Assembly (NCBI RefSeq): GCF_016086655.4
Contig: NC_052139.2
Span: 3,844,001 to 3,908,000 of the forward strand
Direction: 5' to 3'
DNA length: 64,000 bases
From: Lepeophtheirus salmonis
Taxonomy: Eukaryota > Arthropoda > Copepoda > Siphonostomatoida > Caligidae
The notes under the pieces are model-generated. The model was not told where the DNA came from. It did no database searches and worked only from the letters and a program-made list of their open reading frames with translations. Positions 1 through 9,219 of the stretch are shown piece by piece; within the stretch, counting starts at the first letter, position 1, and the number at the start of each line of letters is the position of its first letter. A program made the translations under genes and the position numbers.

Positions 1-200
1 ATGGAGTTGCACTGATTAAGCATAACTAAACATTATAATATTTTATTTACTCCATCTAACCTAGGAATCTTGTATAAAATCCATATACATGATGTAAATA
101 TTTTTCTTTAGGAATGATACGGGTGCGTACCTACGCAGATTGAGCTCAACAGTTATAATTTCTCTCCAGTGTGTTATCCATTGAGCTACATCGATTCCAT
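1..200 (-). repeat. tRNA-derived SINE-like repeat, copy 1 (cut by window edge)
   Basis: Read on the minus strand, the head holds an RNA polymerase III A-box-like motif TAGCTCAATGG (178-188) and, about 50 bases downstream, a B-box-like GGTACGCACCC (121-131) that differs from the consensus GGTTCRANNCC at two positions. This is the layout of a tRNA-related SINE head. The tail (1-58) is shared with a second copy at 31982-32175, including the words CTTAATCAGT and ATAATGTTTA. The tail reaches base 1, so the 3' end may lie outside the window. It is too diverged to fold as a working tRNA. The tRNA origin is inference; the two-copy similarity is seen directly. Confidence 0.5.
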
Positions 201-244
201 TATGATTTTTCTTTTTGTAGCTATTTAACATTATAACAAAGGAT

Positions 245-1120
245 CAGTACTAGGAAGGATAACTTCTCTGGGGAAAATTGCCCGTGGAAGATTGCCATGG
301 AGGAAAATTGCCTGTATTTTGTTCCAACTTCATGATGAATAATAACGCATTATAAATTAGCCTAATATTACTTATGACAAATATTTAAACATATTTGTTT
401 GTTAAATCCCACCAAGGGAGCACCTTCAAGTGTGAATAATGTTATTGCAATACAATTTCCTTGATATTTTAAAATATGGTGGATATCTTCTACCCTCGGA
501 TTGGCGGGCGGGGGTTGGGGTTAGTGTGGGATTGCTAAAAACCACACTACCCTCGTGTTTGTAATTAAACTATTACTTTTTGGTATTAGTGGGATTCCTT
601 GGATATATGTGATGCTTCGGCGGTATTTTTAAAAGATGAAGGGGTACTCTCAAGTAACCCACTCAACACAAGGGCTTGGAATTATTTCTTGATACTATAG
701 GGGTTCCTTGGATGTCCGTGATGCTTCAGAGTGGTTTTAAAGGATCTAGTGGTACCCTCAAGTACCCTACACAATCCGAGGGATTGGAACTAGTGTGTGG
801 TTTTAAAAGGGGTCCTTGGATGAGTTGCCAGTGGTTTTTAACAACCCACACTTCCCCAGGAAACTTGTCAATCCGAGGGTGGAGACAATTCAATAGTTCT
901 AAGCTATTTATTCCACCCTCTTCCTCCTCCTATATTGCAATAATATTAATCATACTTGAAGGTACTCTCTTGGGGATGGAACAACCAAATACGTTTAGAT
1001 ATTTGTCATAAATAGTATTAGGGGAATTTAAAATGTGTTATTATTCATCATGAAGTTTGAAAAAAAGACGGGCAATTTTCCTCTAAGGTAATTTTCTCCG
1101 GGACATTTTTCCTTGCACTG
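245..1120. mobile_element. Foldback-type element with arms of about 290 bp
   Basis: The left arm (about 245-548) and the reverse complement of the right arm (about 831-1120) align over most of their length. Shared words include GAGGAAAATTGCC, AACTTCATGATGAATAATAA, TATGACAAATAT, ACCTTCAAGT, TTATTGCAATA and ACCCTCGGATTG. Between the arms is an imperfect tandem repeat (591-870). Long terminal inverted repeats around tandem repeats are typical of Foldback/Galileo-like elements. There is no convincing transposase; a 111-codon open frame at 676-1011 lies across the repeats and the right arm and looks incidental. Target-site duplications are not obvious. It could also be a large MITE. Confidence 0.65.
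591..870 (+). repeat. Imperfect tandem repeat of about 112 bp inside the foldback element
   Basis: The phrase TTCCTTGGAT followed by GTGATGCTTC occurs near 597 and again near 709. Both are followed by a GGTACYCTCAAGTA phrase and then a GGAA-ending block. A third, partial unit starts near 811 with GTCCTTGGATGAG. The unit is about 112 bp and diverged. It forms the centre of the 245-1120 element. Confidence 0.6.
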
Positions 1121-2160
1121 AAAGCAACATACAATATTTTTATAGGTCATTACGTACCCGCATATTATGTGTCTATTATATGAAGGGCTTTTAGCTTTTT
1201 CATGATGCTCCTTATTTAAAATATAATACCATAAAAGTCCCTTTTTTTAATCAAAGCTAATCTATTTCTATGTATGACATTGTATATTGAATTTTGATTA
1301 CAGCTAACAAAGTAGTAAAAAACCCCAACTTCTGTTCAACAAATCAAAAAATATATTTTTATTATTTAAAGAACATAACTTATTCGTTTGCTTTAGGTAA
1401 CTGATTGATTTTCACGGAAACAATTCCAGCCTGCTTTTATGTTCACAAGTCAAATAAATTATTTGAACCCTCCTAAAAAGCCATATAAAATTGGATATTA
1501 TTCCTATATTTTTTAAGAACTCAACTACTCTGTATTTAATATCATATAAATTATTTTTTTCTACGAAAAATTAATATTATCGATAAATCTTTTTTTTTTT
1601 AAATATGTATATATATACATATATATATTTATAATATATATATATATATATACATATTATAAATAATGAACCCCATTTATCAACGATAAATTAGTAAAAA
1701 TTACCTATAAATTAATGAATTATGTTAAATTGCGAAGCAAGTTTATATTTTTTATAAGTTAAAAGATTTTCTACAATTTAGACTCAATAATAGCATTATG
1801 TAATAGTTCGACAGGATTTTTATTCTATCAATTTCATTCAACATTTGAGATATTTGGAAATGATAATAAAAATAGGATGTTTGATATTTAATGTGAATAT
1901 TACACAATTCATAATTTTGAGAGCTCTGTTTAGGTTAGATAGGTGCTCTTCATTTCCTTTTTAACAAGGTCATTAAATAACAAAGTTTGCTATCTAACGA
2001 GCTATGTTAAGTCCCATGTGTTTTACTGTTATTTATTATTAATGTAGTTTACTTGCAACGAAAGAAAGAGAGCTGAAGAGCATGTTGGATTAAGTAGGAG
2101 AAAATCCTTCTAGCGAGGAAAAGTCTTGACCGCACGTTAAGTATTTGTACAAAAACATTG
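1121..2160. other. A+T-rich stretch with (TA)n microsatellite
   Basis: No coding or RNA feature is supported here. Bases 1605-1663 are an interrupted (TA)n run with short TACATA breaks. The rest is A+T-rich, with short poly-T and poly-A runs. Confidence 0.6.
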
Positions 2161-2166
2161 TAACAG

Positions 2167-2400
2167 TGCAAATTTAAGACTGAAGACTGCAGTCTCGTAT
2201 AGTACACTCTCAGTTCGGTGCAGTTCAGTCATGCATATCAGTCCTAGAACTTAAAACGTTCGGTACTTGATCACGTGACCAAATTTGTGATTAATCATCT
2301 CTTTTACTCACAATTCAAAGGATGGACAGTCTTAAAAGCCCGTTCCAAAGACTGATAGGACCAGTTCTAAGAATGAATTGGACTGGACAGAATAAATGAA
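2167..2400 (+). repeat. Dispersed repeat family R1, copy 1
   Basis: Copy 1 contains AAGACTGAAGACTGCAGTC, then CAGTCCTAGAACTTAAAA, and ends with AAGACTGATAGGACC and GGACTGGACAG. A second long copy at 37170-37440 follows the same order (ACTGAGGACTACAGTCCTG ... GGACTGATAGGACC ... GGACTGG). A short piece lies at 58018-58080. The copies are colinear over about 230-270 bp. The class is unknown. The ends are rich in GGACTG/CAGTCC, so it may be a MITE. Confidence 0.6.
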
Positions 2401-2620
2401 GATTATATATTAAAACACTACTTTTACCAAAAAAACCTCTTTAGGGATTGCTGGAATCAAAATGCAACCCACCTGTTTTAAACCAATGAAAACTAGCAAA
2501 TTTGCCACCAAGAATATTTGAGATATAAAAAATCATTCTAAATTTATATTTATTTTCATCAAATAATAATAAATACAAACTATAACCACGTGGAGTAGTA
2601 CCGACTGGGCTATTAAAATC

Positions 2621-3432
2621 ATTAAATTTTAAACTTCAACAAGATATAAATTATTCATTAAGAATATAATTTCAACAAAATTAATTTTTTAAATAGATGT
2701 GTGTCTGAGCGCTCGTATTTATCAATGGAACTACTCTTTGCTGCAATGATTGCTTCCAGTCAGCGGCAGAAGCCCTAGCACCCATTGCAGATGTAGTCCT
2801 CTGTCATGGCGTGCCAATACTGGCTGAAAGTGACTTTGAGGGCCTTGGAGTTGGGATAAAGGACTTTGGAGTCGTTTCCCTCGATATTTACACAAAAGGT
2901 GTAATCGAGGGATTGTCATCAGGCCTGTAGGGGGGTCCAAAGGTATCAAAGAACTCAAAATACGCATTCAAAGAAGTTTGCAACGAGGAGATGGGTTTCT
3001 TTCTTTGCTGGTGTCAAAAGTGGGCTCTCCACTCTCACAAGGAGCTTTCACCCACTTTTTGGATAGCTCTTTGGACAGTCTGGTCTTAAACCTCTAGATC
3101 TTTTGGATAGGCCCTCATGACTCATATGGTTTAAAGAAATTTGTATGGGCTGAATTCTTTAACTCTCCGGGTCCGGTTTGGCCTTTTTGACAGAGCTCTT
3201 CTTCCTTTTCAACATTTTGGACTTGAAGACGAAATGGACAGTAGTCATGAAGACTGCTTGGAGTGCACGAACGGGGATTCTTTGATCACGTTCAAGTGTC
3301 ATTTTCTCAACTTGTGCCTAAGCTAAAGGGCTCGGTTTTGTTTATGCTTTCATATATTGAAATATCAATTAATTTCATCTCTCAACCTTCATTAATTATT
3401 AACGTAGTAAGTGTTCAGATTTAAAAAAAACT
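2621..3432 (-). mobile_element. Internally deleted mariner-like element, copy 1
   Basis: The left end reads inward as TTAAATTTTAAACTTCAACA. The right end read inward is TTTTAAATCTGAACACTTA, an imperfect inverted repeat. A transposase remnant (2722-3302) lies between them on the minus strand. At about 810 bp the element is shorter than a full mariner (about 1.3 kb) because the middle of the transposase is missing. A second copy with the same layout lies at 58400-59175. Similar GTGTTCAGATTT words also occur at the end of the 4.1-4.28 kb fragment. Confidence 0.7.
2722..3302 (-). pseudogene. Mariner transposase remnant (N- and C-terminal parts only)
   Basis: Mariner transposases bind terminal inverted repeats through N-terminal helix-turn-helix motifs and cut with a DD34D catalytic domain. 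Here the minus strand starts at 3302 with MTLERDQRIP and runs through a basic N-terminal region. It then jumps directly to a catalytic-tail motif like PPYRPDDNPLDYTF (WPPxSPDLNPLDYxxW in the family). It finishes with a HAMTEDYI...LEAIIAAK block typical of mariner C-termini. The first catalytic Asp region (SDEK) and the second (QQD) are absent. There are several frame changes and stops, so it cannot make transposase. Confidence 0.75.
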
Positions 3433-3441
3433 AAGTTTACC

Positions 3442-3800
3442 GATTAGAAAAGGAAAGTCGTTTAACGTGTGTCCTCTTTTTTTTCATTATATAATATGCC
3501 GTGAGTGTGTCAACATCTCTCTCGGAATGAAGAATTATCGCTTATCTTTGGTAAAATTGTTTTAAAAATGTATAATAAAATAAATGTATATAAATTTAAA
3601 TATAATTACGATATTTTCCCTGCAACAATGCAATGTAAAATTTTGATCCTCCTTAGGACAACGATTAATTTTCGCCCCCAAAATCATATAACACGCAGCT
3701 GATATTAACAATGGTCTTAATTCCGTAACACCATATGTTTCGCTCCTGCCTTCTCCTCGCACTCTTAAACAAATCATATCTCTAGGTATAGCACTTCCCT
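3442..3800 (+). repeat. Dispersed repeat family R2, copy 1
   Basis: This is colinear with 28198-28580. Both copies start GATTAGAARAGGAAA, pass through an ATTATTTAATATG/ATTATATAATATG block, and share CAGCTGATATTAACAA...GTMTTAATTC. Both end with a CTCCTCGCACTCTTA-like block. Tail pieces also occur at 9130-9215 and 27478-27570. No coding capacity is seen and the class is unknown. Confidence 0.6.
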
Positions 3801-4104
3801 TTGCAGGTTGCTAGCATAAAAAATGGTGACAATAAAGCTTCAAAACTATGCCCCCCCCCTATAAAGGAATGATATTTGTGTCTGTTATGATCAATACGGT
3901 AACAATAAAAGTATTTACTTGTTTCTAAATATCAAAAAATGAACTGTGATAAGTATATATAAAAATCGATGGGTACAACTAGGATTCAACCGTCTGTTAT
4001 GTTAGAATAAACTATTTTATACTTAATGAAAAAATATATGGCTGCAAAACTTCGTAAACTTAAAAAAAGTACTTTTTTTAAAATTAAATCATATTTTGTC
4101 ATCC

Positions 4105-4280
4105 AAACACTGAGGCCTTCAAAGCCAATATTAGACAGCACTAGAACGCCGTGATGGTTGACTACATCCGCAGAGATGAAAAGCCTTCCGCTATCATCTG
4201 GAAGCCATTATTGCCGCGAGCTTTGTTGATTAATAAATCATATTTTGTTGAAGCTTACAATTCAAAGTGTTCAGATTTGT
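4105..4280 (+). pseudogene. Mariner transposase C-terminal fragment
   Basis: The frame reads KAFKANIRQH, stop, then NAVMVDYIRRD. This matches the mariner C-terminal pattern (W-x-A-M-x-x-D-Y-I-R-R-x-C) also seen at 2.7 kb and 58.5 kb. The usual LEAIIAA ending survives only as frame-shifted text near 4205-4230. A GTGTTCAGATTT word at 4266-4277 resembles the terminal repeat of the 2621-3432 element and probably marks the 3' end. The 5' two thirds are missing. Confidence 0.6.
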
Positions 4281-4289
4281 ATTCATCAC

Positions 4290-5214
4290 TCGGCAAGGTA
4301 GTTATAAATATGTTAAATTAATATTATTGTTTCATATATCGAAATTCTATATAATATATATAAATGTTATCGCAAAATTAAAATTAATGAAATGTGAGTT
4401 TATATTTGATGTATTACATTTTCAATATACTCTGAAGTTTAAATATTGCTTCAATATACGTGTTTTAAGAGTGGGATACCGCACCAATAAAGCTCCGATG
4501 AAATGTTAAAGTAGCGATCACACTTTTGGAATATACATTCTTGATGATTCTGTTAGTTATCATGTACAATATTTTTGTTTTAGTTCATATATGTTTGATT
4601 TAAATTGGTTGAAGATTACTTTAGTATAAAATCTATTTGATTATAACCTTTTGAGTTTAATGTTATTTTCGAACATACATAAGCAGATAATAATGATCAA
4701 AAGTCCTAACTATATTTAATAATATGATTTGTTTCTTATTTACCTAATTTTAATGAATAATGTTCAAGTGTGTCAAATATGAATGACTTATCTTTGAAAA
4801 TTTAGGATTTTATAGGAATTTGAAGTAGGAGTGCCTATGAAGTCTAATCCCAGACTTGAATTTTTGAATCTTTAAAATTTCTGTTGTTAATAAAGATTAT
4901 TAGCCACATATTTTGCATGGAGTTTAGCCTGAGCAAATTAAACAAATACTGTAAAAGTGAAATAAATCCGGTATATACGGGGTTGCAAAATTAAAAAAAC
5001 AAAAAGACGATAAATAGAATTCCCTTAAGTAATTGGAGTCAAGACTTTATAATAATATTGCAGTTAAGATAACCTTACTCGAGTTTATTAGATTTGCATA
5101 TTACATTTGTTCATGCACATATATTCAAAAGTTTAAATTTTTGTAATACATATAATCTAAACGTTCGTAAGCAAAAAAAAAAAAAATTAGAATTTTCAAT
5201 AAAATCCCTGTTAG
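4290..5214. other. A+T-rich stretch without recognisable feature
   Basis: Only short open frames with A+T-driven composition are present. I see no transposase motif, splice-bounded exon or RNA gene. Confidence 0.5.
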
Positions 5215-5830
5215 ATCAGATTTGCTATTCATAACGTCCCCGTATACAATCCCACTGCCTTCTTGCCTGTCCTACTGGGTAAAGTCCAGACTACCCTCCT
5301 TATCCCAGCTTTCAGATATCTTGTGGTGCTGTAGTGACCTTCATGGGAAATCCGTTCAATATTGAACCAGAAAAAATAATCTAAAGGGTTCAATTCCACA
5401 GAGTAAGGAAGTCAAGAACTCAGTTGAACGTACATCTCATTATCAAAATCAAGAAAATCGAGTGTTATTCTGCTAGTGTGACTAAGTCTTGCTACCAGAT
5501 CCAAGGTCGATCTTTCACGTTACTGCGGATCTAGGGGAACACTTTAGATAATTCTGGATTTGACAGAAATATTTTTCCTTCATTGAAGAAGCATATATGA
5601 TCTTTCACGGGAGGCTTCTGTTTAGCTTGATGAAAGTCTTGATTCGAGTGATCTTTTTCTTCCCTGTTTGAAAATGTGCATAGCTGTGGTATCGTTAATA
5701 TTCATTGATGATACCATGGAGAGTTGAACGAGACGCTACGTTGATACTGTAAGAGATTGCATTCATCGATTCGCTGAGATTCTTCTCAATGTTTTTTTTT
5801 TCTGATCAAAGCCGGAATTCAGACGATTTA
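5215..5830 (-). pseudogene. Mariner transposase remnant
   Basis: On the minus strand, a helix-turn-helix-like stretch (5830 to about 5690) is followed near 5590-5550 by FFNEGKIFLS. This occupies the place of the mariner FSDEKxF motif, with the catalytic Asp replaced (S-D-E to N-E-G). Near 5390-5340 comes VELNPLDYFFWFNIERISHE, equivalent to SPDLNPLDYxxW. The end near 5225 (VYGDVMN) resembles mariner C-termini. There are several stops and frame changes. The QQD region is not recognisable. It is an old copy, dead on both sequence and motif grounds. Confidence 0.7.
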
Positions 5831-6594
5831 GGCCGCTCTTAGGTAACATAGCTTCCTAAAAATCATCGTCAGTGGGTTTTTGCCTTCTTGCTTAACACAT
5901 TCTTTGAATTTTAGATGAATCAAGTTGTGCATTCCACCACTTTAGCTAAAAATGCATTGTCTATTTTACCATTTAAATTGCACAAAATACAGAAGAGTGC
6001 ACAACGTTTTGTTCTTGATTAAAAGAAGACTGGTAAATGTTGACGTGATCAAGTGACATTCGTACCTAAGTCTTCTTTAGTGTATGCATGTATTAAAACC
6101 GGTTTCTAGGGGAAAAGATGAGGGCAAATAATATTGCGAACGTTTAAAAGAAATACTGTTATATGACTTTTATTCATATATTTGATTAAGTGTTGTTAGT
6201 GATCGAAAAAAAACCGATATATTGAAATTACTTTTCCCCATCAATTATTTGATTCAATCTTAAAATAAAAAGTTTTCATAAGTCTATATAATATATTTAT
6301 TTGTAAGTTTTTGGTATACATGTATGACATAAGTAACCAATTAATATCAATAATAAATATCAATGATTGTGACTGAGATTTCCTTATTAGTATATATGTA
6401 TCAATTAAGGTTGATTAACACCTAAATAACAATAAAAACTACTAATAAGATCACCAAATTACTATTATATAATAACAGGATGTACACGTTAATATGTCAA
6501 GATCTTTGATGAGCTGGAACTCAGCCTAAGACGTAATTTTTTTAATCATATTTTTACAGCTTATTACCTCCACTAAAACATGTTATGTTTTTCA

Positions 6595-6790
6595 CCCTGT
6601 TTGTTGGTTTAATAGTCTGCATGATTACGTCAAAAGTTACAGATCGATTTCTATCAAACTTCCATTGAAAATTATATATAGTCACAGACAGAGGCCATTA
6701 AATTTTGAGAGGCTAAGGCGAAGATAACACAAAAATTGAAAAAATACTTCATAGACCATAACTGTTGAACAAATTTAGATACATAACTAA
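6595..6790 (+). repeat. Dispersed repeat family R3, copy 1
   Basis: Shares the phrases GATTACGTCAAAAGTTACAGATCGATTT, AGTCACAG, TTAAATTTTGAGAGGC and GACCATAACTNTNGAACAAAT with the copies at 22180-22390, 22391-22575 and 52930-53115. The copies are about 180-200 bp, AT-rich and non-coding. The family is unclassified. Confidence 0.6.
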
Positions 6791-7740
6791 ATTTGATTTA
6801 AGAGGCTGGTTTTGCGCAATACAGAGTTTTCATTCTAGTTATTTGTGTTATTGTTAAACAATTATCACTATCATGGATGAAAATAAATTTTGTATTTCCT
6901 AAATTTAAGAAAAGAATATCAGCCTTAATTCTCAGTCACTCAGAACGGTCAAAAATAAATTTCTTATCTCTCTAGAATGGAAATAATTTATGGTCTGTAC
7001 AAATCTCGATTAAACTTTATTTAATTCAATGGCTCTTTAAGTTATTACATTGTTTATCACATGAGAAAATATTAAAATATTCAAGTAACACCATTCTTTT
7101 AAATTTGACAGTTTTCGCAGAATTGTATGTAAAACTTGTTTTTTATACAAGAAATGGTATTTAATTTCTTAGTCACCATTTTGTAAAGTTTATATTGTCG
7201 TTCAAAATTTCTAACTTGACACCAAATAAAGGAAACTCACGTACTATAGTTTGAGACCCTCTGATTTAAACTGTTGCACACATAACGTTAATTTATTTTC
7301 AAACAGACGTAATAGATGGGAAATATGTTCACTTACTTAATACTTTTCTCTTCCATGGGAGGGGGTGTTTATGGCAACTCCGAATGAGCATCGAAGTAAA
7401 AAAAGGATATATTTTTGGATTTGTTTTGCACTTTAAAAAACTTGTTAGTTTTGAGGGACCCTTGAAAAAATAAAATATGGAAAATTTACACTTTTTTTTC
7501 TCTCCCAATGGCAACAAAATTTGGTAAATAACCTATTTAACCAAATTCAGATCTGTATCTCAATCCACCTCTGAGTTTTCAACCGCCATTCATTGTGAAT
7601 TAGTTCATATATACAGGAGGTCCAAATATTGATCGTGGTATTAAAAAAAGACGTTTTATAGTTAAAAAAATATTTTGTTCGGAATATAATGAAATTTGAC
7701 TGATACGATTATTAAAGAGATAAGGGAGATGTAGAACCCA
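6791..7740. other. A+T-rich stretch, possible 5' end of a Tc1-like element at its right
   Basis: No gene is supported. The phrase GGTCCAAATATTGATCGTGGTAT (7620-7642) looks like non-coding 5' sequence of the Tc1-like remnant that follows. That link is inference from position only. Confidence 0.35.
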
Positions 7741-7749
7741 CTCCAACTG

Positions 7750-8242
7750 TGAAATTTACTCTGAAAATTCAGGCTTGGGCTGTTATCAGCCACCAGGCAG
7801 TGTCAGATCTTCACCTGATTCCACGAAACTAAACTGTGATGGCCATGTACTATGTAAAGAATATCCTCAGCAAGTCTATGATGTCAGCTTTGTCTAGTAC
7901 CAAAGAAACTGGACCTCCTTTGAAGGTGAAAATGTTGTCTGTCACATCATGAGCCATTATCCAGCAGGATGGTGCCCCTGCTCACCACTTCAAAAAGGCA
8001 CAAAAGTGGTGTTCAGACAACTTGAATTCCTGCCAATAGTACTGATTTGTCTCCCATTGAAGATTTGTGAGCCGTGGTCCAGAGGGAACTCAATCAAAAT
8101 GCGTCAGCAACTTCAGAGGATGAATTAAAGAAAAAAATTGACAAAAGCTTGGGAAAAAGTTTCTCCAGATACTTTGAATAATCTGTATGAAGGGATGCCA
8201 AAACATATAAAAAATGTACTAAGGTTAAAGGGGTGTAAATAA
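7750..8242 (+). pseudogene. Tc1-like transposase C-terminal remnant
   Basis: Tc1-family transposases are DD34E enzymes of the IS630-Tc1-mariner superfamily. The plus strand reads YVKNILSKSMM and then IIQQDGAPAHH at 7955-7990, which includes the second catalytic Asp. Then come NSTDLSPIEDL, stop, AVVQREL (8034-8090) and finally KVSPDTLNNLYEGMPKHIKN (about 8155-8216), ending in KGCK and a stop at 8242. The SPIE glutamate, the third catalytic residue of Tc1, is still present. In-frame stops and frame changes make it non-functional. The N-terminal DNA-binding part is absent. Confidence 0.8.
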
Positions 8243-8660
8243 ATTTTTTCACCAAAAAAAAAAAATCTCTTGTTTTTGTTACTTCATGATTTATTTAAAA
8301 CCCACCATCACTTTTTGGACATAAAGGTCGTCATTGATTGTAAATCTCTTTACATGGTGTTCAAATATGTAAACCAACATGTATTTAAAATACCTAAATA
8401 TGAACAAATTAAAAAAGCTAAAGGTAAAAATATGTACCTACAAAGCTATAAATACACAGTCTTCCTCTTTAAAAATTGGGGTTGCCTTGGCGGTAGAGAT
8501 GTTTTACAGACCCTGACGGTACAGTGTACAGTTGTTGTTTAATAACAAATTTTGAGGGCATGCGTAGGTAGTACATTGTTTGTTGTTTTAGTGGCTTCCC
8601 AGAATTGTTTAGCGTCAGTTAAAAAAAGGCATACATCAACTAAGCATTTATTTCACAATC

Positions 8661-9056
8661 ATGGAAAAGGAAGAGAAAATGTTGAAATTGCAAAATTCTT
8701 AAGCCTGGACATGTCCTTTGTTTAGAAAGTCGGGAAGGGACTTGAATAGTCTAAAATGACAACAAGACTCTATTACATATAGTATTGCAAAGAAAATATG
8801 GTTTTCCTATTTTTTTTCTTTGTTGGACCTAGTATTTGCTCTCCACGCTTAACAACCTCAACCCGATGGATTTCTTTATGTGGGTGCAGTTGAGGGACAT
8901 ACCAGCATATCCTCCTGCAACACAATGTCCAAGATGATGTCCAGGATCCAGGAGGAATTCCGGAATCTACAAAAGGAGACTGTCATCAAGACCTGCTCTC
9001 GTTACCCAAGTCTAGTTGAGACCGTTGATGACGACAAAGTCGATTATATTGAATAA
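8661..9056 (+). pseudogene. Internally deleted mariner transposase
   Basis: The remnant opens at 8661 with a short N-terminal helix-turn-helix-like piece (EIAKFLSLDMSFV, near 8683-8721, in a second frame). It then jumps to NLNPMDFFMW (about 8850-8880), which is the C-terminal catalytic-tail motif. It finishes with IQEEFRNLQKETVIKTC and DKVDYIE before a stop at 9054-9056. The catalytic core is missing, so only about 400 bp of roughly 1050 bp of coding sequence remain. At least two frame changes are present. Confidence 0.7.
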
Positions 9057-9129
9057 TAATAAAATTAATTTGATTGAGATTTCATATGGCAGCAGTTTTT
9101 ATTAAGTTGGAGGATTCATAATAATCATT

Positions 9130-9215
9130 TTTTATTAATTCGAAAGTATCATGTCTAATTTCACTCCGGCATTCTCCTCACACTCTACAAAATCCCCATC
9201 ACTAGAATTGTATAA
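9130..9215 (+). repeat. Family R2 tail fragment
   Basis: The string CACTCCGGCATTCTCCTCACACTCTACAAAATCCC matches the end blocks of 3442-3800 and 28198-28580. The rest of the repeat is absent. Confidence 0.4.
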
Positions 9216-9219
9216 AATA

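Noticed and set aside
676..1011. A 111-codon plus-strand frame starting at 676
   Set aside because: It spans tandem repeats and the right arm of the foldback element; its openness reflects the repeat, and no family motif is present.
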